This document shows positions 1 through 8,307 of a stretch of 64,000 bases of DNA, in pieces. A program made the position numbers and the translations under genes. The DNA is from Dactylosporangium fulvum (lineage in GTDB: Bacteria > Actinomycetota > Actinomycetes > Mycobacteriales > Micromonosporaceae). Within the stretch, counting starts at the first letter, position 1. Each line of letters opens with the position of its first letter. The stretch covers positions 2,008,501 through 2,072,500 of the forward strand of contig NZ_CP073720.1 in the NCBI RefSeq assembly GCF_025137375.1, in the 5' to 3' direction. Under the pieces are notes generated by a model that made no database searches, was not told where the DNA came from, and worked only from the letters and a program-made list of their open reading frames with translations.

Positions 1-287
1 ACCTGCAGCCCGAACGCGCCGTTGCCGATGCTGCCGAGACCGACCCGCGCCTCGACGACCGAGCCCTCGACGTCGACCTTGGCGCGTCGCGCGACCACCC
101 GCAGCGCGCTGTGGAAACAGGCCGCGTATCCGGCGGCGAACAGCTGCTCCGGATTGGTCGCGCCACCGGCGCCGCCCAACTCCTTCGGCGTCGCCACGTC
201 GAAGTCGATGATCCCGTCGGAGCTGGCGACGTGACCGTTCCGGCCGTCGCCGGTGGCCGTGACGTCAGCCGTGTAGAGCACCTGCAT
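1..287 (-). CDS. ohr: Organic hydroperoxide resistance protein, OsmC/Ohr family (3' part cut by window edge)
   Basis: The minus-strand reading from the ATG at 287 gives an N-terminus of MQVLYTADVTATGDGRNG, followed by the typical Ohr stretch with GGAGGATNPEQLFAAGYAACFHSAL. That stretch contains the first peroxidatic cysteine (AACF). Ohr proteins reduce organic hydroperoxides with two cysteines in the cytoplasm. The second cysteine lies beyond the window edge, so the gene is partial. It sits directly downstream of a MarR-type OhrR gene in the same direction, with 14 bp between them, the usual repressor-enzyme pairing. Identification is strong; the Ohr versus OsmC subgroup is inferred from the OhrR neighbour. 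Confidence 0.9.
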   Translation of the reverse strand, partial: MQVLYTADVTATGDGRNGHVASSDGIIDFDVATPKELGGAGGATNPEQLFAAGYAACFHSALRVVARRAKVDVEGSVVEARVGLGSIGNGAFGLQ

Positions 288-301
288 CGATCTCTCCTTG
301 C

Positions 302-814
302 TTACGAGAACACCGCGTCGCGGGACTCCGCGTCGCGGGAGGCTTCACCAGCGTCACCGGCTCCACCGGACAGCTGGTCCAGGGCGGCGGTGAGCCGCGT
401 CAGGGTGGTGCGCAGCTCGGCCAGCTCGCGGGCGTCGAGGCCGTCGGCGCACAGCAGCCGGGCGGGCAGGTCCGCGGCCCGGATGCGCAGTGCCGAGCCC
501 GACGGGGTGAGCCGGACGGTGACCGAGCGCTCGTCGTCGGCGCGCCGCTCCCGCCGCACGAGGCCGGCCGCCTCAAGCCGCTTGAGCAGCGGCGACAGGG
601 TGCTGGACTCCAGCCGCAGCGCGGCGCCGAGGTCTTTGACGGTCTGCCCGTCCCGCTCCCAGAGGGCGAGCAACGCGAGGTATTGCGGGTAGGTGATGCC
701 GAGCTCGTCGAGCAGCGGCCGGTATCGCGCGGTGACCGCACGCGTGGCCGAGTACAGCGCGAAGCAGACCTGCCGGTCCAGCGGGAGCACATCCACCCGG
801 CCACGGTAGCGCAC
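302..814 (-). CDS. ohrR: MarR-family organic peroxide sensor/repressor OhrR
   Basis: A MarR winged-helix protein of about 160-170 residues. Near the N-terminus it has LPLDRQVCFALYSATRAV, where the single Cys sits in the position of the redox-sensing cysteine of OhrR proteins. The helix-turn-helix and wing follow (GAALRLESSTLSPLLKRLE, then RRERRADDERSV). OhrR represses ohr and is released on oxidation by organic hydroperoxides. The start is uncertain: GTG codons at 814, 796 and 790 are all in frame, and the two shorter ones begin just before LPLDRQVC. None has a clear ribosome binding site. The gene lies directly upstream of ohr and is probably co-transcribed with it. Its own operator should lie in the 85-bp gap before the divergent gene at 900. 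Confidence 0.88.
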   Translation of the reverse strand: MRYRGRVDVLPLDRQVCFALYSATRAVTARYRPLLDELGITYPQYLALLALWERDGQTVKDLGAALRLESSTLSPLLKRLEAAGLVRRERRADDERSVTVRLTPSGSALRIRAADLPARLLCADGLDARELAELRTTLTRLTAALDQLSGGAGDAGEASRDAESRDAVFS

Positions 815-899
815 GATTCAGTCGTGTGCGATCGAACTGCGAGCCACTGACACCTCGACCGGTGGCGTCAAGCCGGCCCACCCACGGCATACTCACCCG

Positions 900-1526
900 G
901 TGCGCAGGGATTTCGTGGCACCGTTCGCGCTGTGGTCCGCGGCCGCCACCCCGGTCCTGCTGATCGGCGGCTGGACCGTCGCCGCAGCCCTGCAACCCAG
1001 CGGCGCCAGCGAGGGCGAGACCGGGCACTACGACTCCCTCCACGACACGATCAGCGCTCTCGCCGGGCAGGGTGCCGCGTACCGCTGGGTGATGACGGCC
1101 GCGCTGCTCGGTGTCGGGCTCTGCCACTGCGTCACCGCCCTCGGCCTGCGCCCGCTCGCCACCGCGGCCCGGGTCATGCTGGGTGCCGGCGGCGTCGCCA
1201 CGATGCTGGTCGCCGCGTTGCCCGTGCCGTCGACCGGCGAGTCGGGGGCACACCAGACCGCCGCCACGATCGCCTTCGCCTGCCTCGCCCTGTGGCCGGC
1301 GCTGTGGCGCCGCCCCGGCGGCGGCCCGGTCCAGCCGTCGGCGCCGGTCATGCTCGGCGGCGCGCTCCTGCTCGTCGCCCTCGTGTTCGGCTTCGCGATC
1401 GCGCTCGGCACCGGCACCCTGGTCGGCCTGGCCGAGCGCGTCGCGGCCGGTGCCCAGGCCACCTGGCCGCTCGTCACCGTGCTCCTGCTGCGCCGCCACG
1501 CCGGCCAGCCCGCCGTCATCCCCTGA
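900..1526 (+). CDS. DUF998-type integral membrane protein
   Basis: 208 residues from a GTG start. It has about six hydrophobic segments (near residues 7-30, 65-85, 90-110, 120-135, 150-172 and 178-200). An early DSLHDTISALAGQGAAYRWVM stretch is characteristic of DUF998 membrane proteins. No biochemical function is established for the family. It is divergent from ohrR and convergent with the sigma factor gene, whose 3' end it overlaps by 11 bp. Its role here cannot be inferred from neighbours. Confidence 0.7.
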   Translation: MRRDFVAPFALWSAAATPVLLIGGWTVAAALQPSGASEGETGHYDSLHDTISALAGQGAAYRWVMTAALLGVGLCHCVTALGLRPLATAARVMLGAGGVATMLVAALPVPSTGESGAHQTAATIAFACLALWPALWRRPGGGPVQPSAPVMLGGALLLVALVFGFAIALGTGTLVGLAERVAAGAQATWPLVTVLLLRRHAGQPAVIP

Positions 1527-2358
1527 CCGCGGCCGCCGCGAAGGTCGCGAGCTTGTCCGGGTTCGCGACGAGGTATACGTCGTGGACGCGCCCGTCGACG
1601 ACGGCGATGCTCAGGGAGTACCGGTGGTGGCCGTCGACGAGCAGCCCCGGCTCCCCGTTGAGCTCGATCGCCGACATGCCGGCCATCCGCCCCGCGACCG
1701 CGATGCAGAAGCGGATCGTCTTCGCCCGGCCGAAGATCGGGTTGCGGGCCGCCCGTGCCTTGCCGCCGCCGTCGCTCCACACCACGACGTCGTCGTGCAG
1801 CAGGCGCTCCAGCCGTTCGACGTCACCCTCCCGGGCGGCGGCGACGAACCCGTCGAGCAGCCGCGCGTGCTCCGCCGGGTCGGTGGGGAACCGGGGCCGG
1901 CCGCCGATCGCGTCGCTCGCCCGGTGGTGCAGCTGGCGGCAGTCGTCGGCGCCGCGGCCGAGGATGGCGCCGATCTCGCCGTACGGCAGCCCGAACGCGG
2001 TGTGCAGCACGTAGACGGCGCGCTGCGGCGGGGTGAGCCGCTCCATCAGGTGCAGGACCGCGATCGACAGGTCGGAGGTGTCGACCGCCCCGAACGGCGA
2101 CGGCGCCGTCGACACCGGCTCCGGCAGCCAGGTCCCGACGTACTCCTCCCGCCGTGCCTGCCGCGACCGCAGCACGTCGAGCGCGAGCCGCGCCACCACC
2201 CGCGTGAGGTAGCGGCGCGGCTCCGCGACGTCGGACCGGTCCGCCCGGGTCCAGCGCAGATACGCCTCCTGCAGCACGTCCTCGGCGTCGTGGACGCTGC
2301 CCAGCAGGCGGTACGCCAGCCCGTACAACATCGGCCGGTGCGCGACGAACTCGGTCAT
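1516..2358 (-). CDS. ECF41-type (SigJ-like) RNA polymerase sigma factor
   Basis: 280 residues. Region 2 (about 1-70, FVAHRPMLYGLAYRLLGSVH, then DAEDVLQEAYLRW) is followed by a linker with WLPEPV (about 78-83). Region 4 lies around 105-150, and a C-terminal SnoaL-like domain occupies about 165-280. The C-terminal domain carries the ECF41 hallmarks DGGGK (196-200) and NPDKL near the end. In characterised ECF41 proteins this extension modulates activity in place of a separate anti-sigma factor. The ATG at 2358 is chosen over the longer in-frame start at 2403 because it overlaps the upstream gene's stop as ATGA and gives the standard N-terminus MTEFVAHRP. The gene is coupled to its carboxymuconolactone-decarboxylase-like partner, the usual ECF41 target. 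Confidence 0.92.
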   Translation of the reverse strand: MTEFVAHRPMLYGLAYRLLGSVHDAEDVLQEAYLRWTRADRSDVAEPRRYLTRVVARLALDVLRSRQARREEYVGTWLPEPVSTAPSPFGAVDTSDLSIAVLHLMERLTPPQRAVYVLHTAFGLPYGEIGAILGRGADDCRQLHHRASDAIGGRPRFPTDPAEHARLLDGFVAAAREGDVERLERLLHDDVVVWSDGGGKARAARNPIFGRAKTIRFCIAVAGRMAGMSAIELNGEPGLLVDGHHRYSLSIAVVDGRVHDVYLVANPDKLATFAAAAVRG

Positions 2359-2810
2359 ACGGTCGGCGGCTGCATCCTGGTCGAGACGACGAGACGGTTC
2401 CACACGTTGATCGTCGCAATCGCCATGAGCAGGTTGAGCACACCGGCCTCGCCGAAGTGCTTGACGGCACCGTCCCAGACCTCGTCGGGCACGCCGTGCT
2501 CACCCAGCCGCGTCACCGTGTCGGTGAGCTCCAGCGCGGCGCGCTCCCGCTCGTCGAAGAACGGCCCCTCGCGCCAGGCCGCGACCGCGAACAGCTTGCG
2601 GCTGTCCGCGCCGTCGGCGAGCCCTTCCCGGCTGTGCATGTCGACGCAGAACGAGCACCCGTTCAGGATCGACGCCCGCAGCTTGATCAGGTGCAGCAGG
2701 TCCCCGTCGACGTTGGCCCGGATGTACTTCTCCAGGCCGGACACGGCCTGGTAGGCGGCGGGGCTGACCTCGTTGATGTTGATCCGCGGAGTGTTGAGAT
2801 GTTGTGTCAT
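2355..2810 (-). CDS. Carboxymuconolactone decarboxylase/AhpD-like protein, ECF41 partner
   Basis: 151 residues from the ATG at 2810 (MTQHLNTPRININEVSP). The AhpD/CMD-type active-site motif is visible as ASILNGCSFCVDMHSREG: a CxxC pair followed by D and H, as in alkylhydroperoxidase-like proteins. It precedes the ECF41 sigma gene with an ATGA overlap, and in many actinomycetes such a COE-class gene is the direct target of its ECF41 factor. A peroxidase or oxidative-stress role is inferred from the CxxC motif and is not shown here. In-frame extension upstream of 2810 is possible but has no family support. Confidence 0.9.
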   Translation of the reverse strand: MTQHLNTPRININEVSPAAYQAVSGLEKYIRANVDGDLLHLIKLRASILNGCSFCVDMHSREGLADGADSRKLFAVAAWREGPFFDERERAALELTDTVTRLGEHGVPDEVWDGAVKHFGEAGVLNLLMAIATINVWNRLVVSTRMQPPTV

Positions 2811-2919
2811 GCAGTCACGACGGCGCAGCCCCGGCGAAACGTGACAGCGCGGCCTGTGTCCTGCGCCACCCCGCTCCCGGCGCTCGGGTGCCGAACCCGG
2901 AGGCGCTAGGGTTCGTCCG

Positions 2920-3396
2920 GTGACGACCACCAGCTGGCGGCACCTGCCACCACCCGCCCGGGCCATCGCGACCGCCGCCACCGCCGCCGTCGACGCGGCC
3001 CGTGAGCGCGACAAGGACGCGTTCGAGACGGCCGCCGAGCAGCTCGGCGCGCTCGACGCGGAGCAGGTCGGCCTGGTCCTCGGTGTTGTGGTCCGCAGCC
3101 TGCTCGAAGATCTCCACCCGGACGGTCTCGACGGCGACGACATCCGCGCCGCGCTCGAGCGGGCGGTCCGCTCCGCCGGCGAGTGGCAGGACGTCGATCC
3201 GCAGGTCATGGTCGTGCTGCTGGTCGGCGCCCTCGGCGTCCACGAGCAGGGCGACGACGACCAGCGCCCGTCGCCGCGGGACCTGGCCAGGCACGCGCCG
3301 CTGCTCGTCGCGGACCTGCTGGGCCACCGCTCCTTCGCCACCTACCTCGGCAACGCCTTCACCGAGATCGAGCGCTCCCAGGTCCACGACGTCTAG
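2920..3396 (+). CDS. Conserved-looking hypothetical protein, about 158 aa
   Basis: GTG start giving MTTTSWRHLPPPARAIATAA. The protein is acidic and mostly helical by composition, with HPDGLDGDDIRAALERAVRSA followed by a hydrophobic VMVVLLVGALGVHEQ stretch, and it ends in FATYLGNAFTEIERSQVHDV. Strong third-position GC bias supports coding. I recognise no named domain. It stands alone between a minus-strand CMD gene (divergent, 109-bp gap) and a convergent hypothetical gene 9 bp downstream. Confidence 0.65.
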   Translation: MTTTSWRHLPPPARAIATAATAAVDAARERDKDAFETAAEQLGALDAEQVGLVLGVVVRSLLEDLHPDGLDGDDIRAALERAVRSAGEWQDVDPQVMVVLLVGALGVHEQGDDDQRPSPRDLARHAPLLVADLLGHRSFATYLGNAFTEIERSQVHDV

Positions 3397-3405
3397 GACG
3401 CCGGC

Positions 3406-3786
3406 CTACCGGGTCCGGAACCCCTCGCGGAACCGCCGGAAGAACCCGCCCTCCTGCGGCAGCGGCGGACCGGCCGGCGGCGCCGCCGCCCGCTGCCGGG
3501 CGATCGGCTGGTCGTAGTCGGTCCGCGCGATCGCGTCGACGACCTGCGCCTCCGTGAAGTGCTCCGACCCCTCGATCATCGGCACGAAGCCGACCAGCAT
3601 GCCGTCGCGCATCACCTGCGCCTCCAGCCCCGCGGTGCCGTCGGTGTCCCACACCGCGACGCGGCCGTCGAACAGCGTCACCCGTACGCCGAACTGGGAC
3701 AGTCCGGCCTTGGCCAGCTCCAGGTGGGCGGGCACGCCGCGTTCGCGCAGCGCATCGACCACCCTGCGCGCCTCGTTCTCGTCCAT
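3406..3786 (-). CDS. Hypothetical protein, 126 aa
   Basis: ATG at 3786 gives MDENEARRVVDALRERGVPAHL. The first 95 residues look like a compact alpha/beta fold (VRVTLFDGRVAVWDTDGTAG, then MRDGMLVGFVPMIEGSEHFT). They are followed by a Pro/Ala linker and a basic tail GGFFRRFREGFRTR. No domain is recognised. It is divergent from the chaA-like gene with a 69-bp gap, so the two promoters may face each other there. Confidence 0.6.
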   Translation of the reverse strand: MDENEARRVVDALRERGVPAHLELAKAGLSQFGVRVTLFDGRVAVWDTDGTAGLEAQVMRDGMLVGFVPMIEGSEHFTEAQVVDAIARTDYDQPIARQRAAAPPAGPPLPQEGGFFRRFREGFRTR

Positions 3787-3855
3787 GGGGGAAAAGCTAA
3801 CTCGGATCCCTGTGAGCCGGCTGTAACTGCCCTGTATGCAACCTACGCTCGGATT

Positions 3856-4941
3856 GTGGCTCTCCGTACTTGGCCGGTTGCTCGACTGCTGCTGAGGTGG
3901 CCGGTAGTGGTTCCACCGGTCGCCACCGTGGTCCTCCTGGCGACATGGGGCCGCAAGCCGCACGGCATGGTGCTGGTCCTCGTCGCCGTCGCTCTGGTCG
4001 CCGCGGTCGTGGCCGCCGTGCACCACGCGGAGGTGGTGGCGCACCGTGTCGGCGAGCCGTTCGGCACGCTCATCCTCGCCGTCGCGGTCACCGTGATCGA
4101 GGTCGGCCTGATCCTGATGCTGATGACGACGCCGGGTCGCCCGGCGGACGCGCTCGCCCGCGACACGGTCTACTCCGCGTTCATGATCGTGTGTAACGGG
4201 GTGCTGGGCCTGTGTCTGCTGGTCGGCGCCCTGCGACATCACGAGATCGAGTTCCGCGTCGAGGGCGCGACCGGCGCTCTGGCCACGCTAACCTCACTGG
4301 CCACACTGAGCCTGGTCCTGCCCGCCTTCACCACGTCGTCGCCCGGCAACAGCTACTCGGGTCCGCAGCTCGCGTTCGCCGGTGTCGCCTCGCTCATCCT
4401 CTACGCCGTGTTCGTCTTCGTGCAGACGATCCGGCACCGCGCGGACTTCGTGCATGACCATGATCTGCATGGGGTGCGACCTCGGGGCATGGTCGCGCTG
4501 GCCAGCCTCGGCCTGCTGGTGATCTGCCTCGTCGACGTGGTCGGCCTGGCGAAGACGGAGTCCCCGGCCATCGAGCGTGGTGTGGAGAACCTCGGCGCCC
4601 CGCAGTCCGTCGTCGGTGTCGCGATCGCGCTGCTGGTCCTGCTGCCGGAGACCACGGCGGCGGTGCGGGCGGCGGCCGCCAACCGGGTGCAGACCAGCTT
4701 CAACCTGGCCCTGGGCTCCGCCCTGGCCAGCATCGGCCTGACCATCCCGTCGATCGCGGTGGCCGCCCACCTGCTCGATGTACGGCTGACCCTCGGCCTG
4801 CCGGCGAAGGACCTCGTCCTGCTGGCCCTGACGGTCGTGGTCAGCGTGATGACCGTCGCGCAGGGCCGGGCCACCCTGCTCCAGGGCACCGTCCACCTGG
4901 CCATCTTCGGCGCGTTCGTCTTCCTGGCCTTCAGCCCTTAG
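3856..4941 (+). CDS. chaA: Calcium/sodium:proton antiporter, ChaA type (CaCA family)
   Basis: 361 residues from GTG 3856, matching the roughly 366-aa ChaA length. An in-frame extension to 3559 is rejected because it crosses the divergent upstream gene. There are about ten or eleven hydrophobic segments. The two conserved acidic repeats of cation/proton exchangers are visible as GEPFGTLILAVAVTVIEVGL (about 65-85) and VLLPETTAAVRAAAANR (about 255-272), the latter ending in QTSFNLALGSALASIGLTIP. ChaA-type proteins exchange cytoplasmic Na+, Ca2+ or K+ for protons. It is followed by a convergent small membrane-protein gene. Confidence 0.88.
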   Translation: MALRTWPVARLLLRWPVVVPPVATVVLLATWGRKPHGMVLVLVAVALVAAVVAAVHHAEVVAHRVGEPFGTLILAVAVTVIEVGLILMLMTTPGRPADALARDTVYSAFMIVCNGVLGLCLLVGALRHHEIEFRVEGATGALATLTSLATLSLVLPAFTTSSPGNSYSGPQLAFAGVASLILYAVFVFVQTIRHRADFVHDHDLHGVRPRGMVALASLGLLVICLVDVVGLAKTESPAIERGVENLGAPQSVVGVAIALLVLLPETTAAVRAAAANRVQTSFNLALGSALASIGLTIPSIAVAAHLLDVRLTLGLPAKDLVLLALTVVVSVMTVAQGRATLLQGTVHLAIFGAFVFLAFSP

Positions 4942-4953
4942 GGTGCGGGAGCG

Positions 4954-5163
4954 CTACTTCGAAGGCTCGGGGAGATCGCAGTTCATCTTGGGGTTGACCC
5001 CGAGGTAGTTGAGCGGACCGGCAATGATCGTGACGACGATCGTTCCGGCCTTCGCGCAGTTGGTTTCGTCGCCGTCGAAGTATCCGCGCTGGCCGGCCGC
5101 GATGACACCGATGATCAGCCAGATGACGAGGATGACCCCGCCGATCGAGGACCCTCTGCCCAC
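4954..5163 (-). CDS. Small membrane-anchored protein, 69 aa
   Basis: GTG at 5163 is preceded by AAGGAGGC at good spacing. The product begins MGRGSSIGGVILVIWLIIGV, a single N-terminal transmembrane helix. A short Cys-containing loop (DETNCAKAG) and a second hydrophobic stretch (TIVVTIIAGPLNYLGV) follow, ending in PKMNCDLPEPSK. Two cysteines could form a bridge on the outside. No family is recognised, but small GRGSSIGGVI-type membrane proteins are common in actinomycetes. It is divergent from the EF-hand-type gene at 5417. Confidence 0.62.
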   Translation of the reverse strand: MGRGSSIGGVILVIWLIIGVIAAGQRGYFDGDETNCAKAGTIVVTIIAGPLNYLGVNPKMNCDLPEPSK

Positions 5164-5416
5164 AGCTTGCCTCCTTGGTCCGCATCCGTCTGCACTACCC
5201 GGTCGACCCCTGTTCGGCCGACATCGAATCGACGGTTGAATACCCCGCAGCCCGTTGCGGGCAAACCTGGCGCTCCTCCGCTCCGGCCGCGACTGCCGGT
5301 GACGCGGATCGCTTTTGCTGTCGGCTTGGCAGCAAAGGGGGAGTGAAGCGGAGCCGCGACCCCATAACGTTCCTGATCGTTGCAGCACACCTGAACGTGA
5401 TTGGGGCACAACCGAT

Positions 5417-5833
5417 ATGAGTGACGACTACTCCGGCTTCACCGCGGACGTCGACGGCGACGGCGTCGAGGACCCGGCCGAGATCTACACCCTCGACGAC
5501 GGCAGCAACGTGATCGTCGCCGACACCGACGGTGACGGCGAGGCCGACTACGCCGCGCTGGACTCCGACGGCGACGGCCGGTACGAGCTAGCCTACGACG
5601 CCAACACCGGCGAGACGATCGACCTGACGTCCGACGACCTCGTCGACTACGGCGCCGACTACGACGGCTCCGGCGGCAACCTCGACGGCGACGTCGTGAA
5701 CGCCGAGGCCGGCGACACCACCACCGACACCGCCACGACCGGCGACAGCGGCTCCTACTACGACGCGGCCGCGGTCTCCGACATGCTGGCCATGCAGCAC
5801 GAAACCTCGATGGCCGTCATCAACAACATCTGA
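5417..5833 (+). CDS. Acidic protein with three EF-hand-like Asp-rich calcium-binding loops
   Basis: 138 residues starting MSDDYSGFTADVDGDG. Three loops of the DxDxDG type occur at DVDGDGVEDPAEIYT, DTDGDGEADYAAL and DSDGDGRYELAYD, spaced about 23 residues apart. A Thr/Asp-rich low-complexity section follows, then a C-terminal AAAVSDMLAMQHETSMAVI. No signal peptide is visible. Calcium binding is inferred from the loops, and the biological role is unknown. The gene ends 14 bp before a perfect stem-loop terminator and lies divergent from a small membrane protein. Confidence 0.75.
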   Translation: MSDDYSGFTADVDGDGVEDPAEIYTLDDGSNVIVADTDGDGEADYAALDSDGDGRYELAYDANTGETIDLTSDDLVDYGADYDGSGGNLDGDVVNAEAGDTTTDTATTGDSGSYYDAAAVSDMLAMQHETSMAVINNI

Positions 5834-5846
5834 GGCCGGTATACAT

Positions 5847-5880
5847 GATGCGCGGCACCCGGCGAAGGGTGCCGCGCATC
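5847..5880 (+). terminator. Intrinsic-type hairpin after the EF-hand gene
   Basis: Perfect 14-bp inverted repeat (arms 5847-5860 and 5867-5880) with a 6-nt loop, starting 14 bp after the stop codon of the upstream gene. There is no long U-tract, as is usual for actinomycete terminators. Confidence 0.85.
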
Positions 5881-5903
5881 GCTGTCCGTACCGAGGGATC
5901 CAG

Positions 5904-6512
5904 GTGTCATCGCTCAGCCTTCTGCCCGTCGTCGACCTCATCGGCATCGCCGTCTTCGCCGCCTCCGGTGCGGTCGCCGGCGTGGCCAAGCGGCTGGACC
6001 TCTTCGGCGTCATCTTCGTCGGCTTCACCGCGGCCCTCGGCGGCGGCATCCTCCGCGACGTCTTCATCAACGTGCAGCCGTTCGCGTTCGTCGACTGGCG
6101 GTATGCCGCGGTGGCGGTGGTCACGGCCGCCGCGACGTTCTGGCTCCACCCGGCGGTGAGCAAGCTGCGCTGGACCGTCCTCGTGCTCGACGCGGCCGGC
6201 CTGGGCCTGTTCGTGGTGACCGGCACGTTGAAGGCGCTCGACGCCGGCGTTCCGGCGTTCGGCGCCTGCATCATCGGCATGATCACCGGCATCGGCGGCG
6301 GCCTGGTCCGCGACCTGCTGACCGGCGAGATTCCGACGGTGCTGCGCCGCGAGATCTATGCGGTCGCGGGCCTGTGCGGCTGCGCCTCCGTCGCCACGCT
6401 CGACGCGCTGGAGGTCCAGCGGCCGCTGGGCATCATGCTGGCCGCGACCTTGACCTTCGTCCTGCGTATGGTCGCCATCCGGCGCAACTGGTCCGCCCCG
6501 ACCGCCTCGTGA
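5904..6512 (+). CDS. TRIC-type (UPF0126/YadS) cation channel family membrane protein
   Basis: 202 residues from GTG 5904. It is an internal duplication of a three-helix unit, and each half carries the family signature: AALGGGILRDVFIN (about 43-56) and ITGIGGGLVRDLLTGEIP (about 130-147). About seven transmembrane helices. Prokaryotic TRIC homologues form trimeric monovalent cation channels, and the exact role in bacteria is not settled. The gene stands alone behind a strong terminator. Confidence 0.87.
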   Translation: MSSLSLLPVVDLIGIAVFAASGAVAGVAKRLDLFGVIFVGFTAALGGGILRDVFINVQPFAFVDWRYAAVAVVTAAATFWLHPAVSKLRWTVLVLDAAGLGLFVVTGTLKALDAGVPAFGACIIGMITGIGGGLVRDLLTGEIPTVLRREIYAVAGLCGCASVATLDALEVQRPLGIMLAATLTFVLRMVAIRRNWSAPTAS

Positions 6513-6597
6513 CGGTCGCCGCCGCCCGCGGACCCGCACGACTGAATCCCGAACGATCCTGACATGAGGTGGCAGGAATAGGTGCCAGGATGCGGGC

Positions 6598-6963
6598 ATG
6601 ACTGGATTCGCGAGCCTCATCATGGTCAACATCGACTGCGCCGAACCGCCCGTCCTCGCCACCTTCTACAGCGAGGTCCTCGGCTGGGACGTCACGCACA
6701 GCCAGGACGAATACGCGATGATCAGTGACGGCAGCACGTCGATCGGCTTCGGCCAGTTGCCCGACTACACCGCGCCGACCTGGCCGGAGGGCCCGACACC
6801 GAAGCAGTTCCACCTCGACTTCTACGTCGACGACCTGGCCGACGCCGAGGAGCGGGCGCTGAAACTCGGCGCCACCAAGCCCGACCACCAGCCCGGCGGC
6901 GACCGCTACGTCGTGCTGCTCGACCCGGCGGGCCACCCGTTCTGCGCCTGCCTGCGCAGCTGA
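6598..6963 (+). CDS. VOC-superfamily (glyoxalase/bleomycin-resistance-like) protein
   Basis: 121 residues, one betaalphabetabetabeta pair typical of small actinobacterial VOC proteins: FASLIMVNIDCAEPPVLATF, SEVLGWDV, FHLDFYVDDLADAEERAL, LLDPAGHPFCACLRS. Metal-binding residues are not fully conserved in this subgroup, so the substrate cannot be predicted. It is convergent with the lipoprotein gene, 6 bp away. Confidence 0.82.
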   Translation: MTGFASLIMVNIDCAEPPVLATFYSEVLGWDVTHSQDEYAMISDGSTSIGFGQLPDYTAPTWPEGPTPKQFHLDFYVDDLADAEERALKLGATKPDHQPGGDRYVVLLDPAGHPFCACLRS

Positions 6964-6969
6964 CGGACG

Positions 6970-8154
6970 CTACTTCGTGAGACTCGACGCCTGGACCGAC
7001 GGGGGCCGGGCGCCGAGGAAGTAGATGCCGGGGAAGCCCGGCGTCTCGAAGCCGGCGCTCGGGTTCTTCCGCAGGGTCGAGTTCTCGAGCGACATGGTGC
7101 CGGTGCGGTCGTTGCTGACGAAGAAGACCGCACCGCCACCCTCGTTCGCCTTGTTCTGCTCGACCAGCGTGCCGGCGAGCCGCACGGTGAACCGGTTGCC
7201 GTCGCAGTAGATCGCGCCGCCGCTGCCGCCGCCGGGTGTGCCGGCGCGGGCCGGGTTCGCGCCCCGCCCGACCGCCGAGTTGTACGAGAGCACGCTGTTC
7301 AGCACCACCCACGACACCCCGATGCTGCTCAGCGCGCCGCCGTTCGCGCAGACCCCGCCCTGGCCCGCCGCACCGCCGAACGTGCTGTTCACGACGTACA
7401 CGGGTTGGTTGTGGTACTGGCTGAGCACGCGAACGGCAGCCCCGCCCAGATCCGGCCCGGTGCCGTCGCAGCGGTTGCGCACGAACCGCGAGTTGACCAC
7501 CTTGAACCGGCCGCCCCGCACGAGGATCGCCCCGCCGCCACCGCCCTCGGTCTTGTCGCCGGTCGAGTTGCCGTCGGCGAACGTCAGGTTCTGCACGGTC
7601 AGTTGCGGCGTCTCCTGGTCCTGGCAATGGCTGGTGGTCCAGCCGAGCGCCTGGTCGCACGTGTTCATGTAGAGGATGCGGCGCTTCCCCTCGCCGCTGA
7701 GCGTCACCATGCGCCCGCCGTCGAGCACCACCTTGCCGCCCGCCACCGCGTTGCGGACCTTCGCGGTCGCCTTCATCGTGATCGTGACCGGCGCCGGGCC
7801 GCACGAGAACGTGATGATCCCGCCGGCCGCCACGGCGGAGACGACCGCCTCGGAGGTGCAGCTCGCCGCCGTACCGTTGCCGATCACGCGGGTCGGGCGC
7901 GAGGTGTCGACGGCCTGCGCCTCGGCGGGGACGCTCGCCTTCCCGTTCGGGTTGCCCGGCACGGGCAGCTTGGCCGCACCGGCACTCGCGCTCGGCCCGG
8001 CCGACGCCGAGGGCCCCGGCGACGCCGGCTGCCCGCTCGCCGCCACGCTCGGCTCGCCGCCCAGTGCGCGCCCCGCGTTACCTTCGGTGGGGCCGTCGCC
8101 GCACCCGGTCACCGCAAGCGCGATGACGACCAGCAGTGCCCCGAAGCGTCGCAT
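6970..8154 (-). CDS. Lipoprotein with right-handed parallel beta-helix
   Basis: 394 residues. A lipoprotein signal (MRRFGALLVVIALAVTGC) is cleaved before Cys18. A Ser/Pro/Ala-rich linker to about residue 60 follows, and then a long repetitive region with glycine-rich turns and recurring VxNSxF/LxxN patterns (LTVQNLTFADGNSTGD, FKVVNSRFVRNRCDG, YVVNSTFGGAAGQGG, LENSTLRKNPSAG). This resembles polymorphic-membrane-protein or pectate-lyase-type beta-helices. Several Cys residues suggest extracellular disulfides. It is probably surface-anchored; a polysaccharide-binding or polysaccharide-degrading role is possible but no catalytic residues are identifiable. Confidence 0.75.
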   Translation of the reverse strand: MRRFGALLVVIALAVTGCGDGPTEGNAGRALGGEPSVAASGQPASPGPSASAGPSASAGAAKLPVPGNPNGKASVPAEAQAVDTSRPTRVIGNGTAASCTSEAVVSAVAAGGIITFSCGPAPVTITMKATAKVRNAVAGGKVVLDGGRMVTLSGEGKRRILYMNTCDQALGWTTSHCQDQETPQLTVQNLTFADGNSTGDKTEGGGGGAILVRGGRFKVVNSRFVRNRCDGTGPDLGGAAVRVLSQYHNQPVYVVNSTFGGAAGQGGVCANGGALSSIGVSWVVLNSVLSYNSAVGRGANPARAGTPGGGSGGAIYCDGNRFTVRLAGTLVEQNKANEGGGAVFFVSNDRTGTMSLENSTLRKNPSAGFETPGFPGIYFLGARPPSVQASSLTK

Positions 8155-8307
8155 CCGGCGATGGTAGTCCCGGGTGCGGACCCGGAGTTCGATGCGCCTA
8201 CAGCCGGCTCAGTTCGAACCTCCAGCCTCACGCCACCCGGCACGACAAAGGCCCGCACCGGCGGGCACCCGCCGTTGGGCGGAGGGGCGGGCCGCTACGT
8301 TTGGCGC

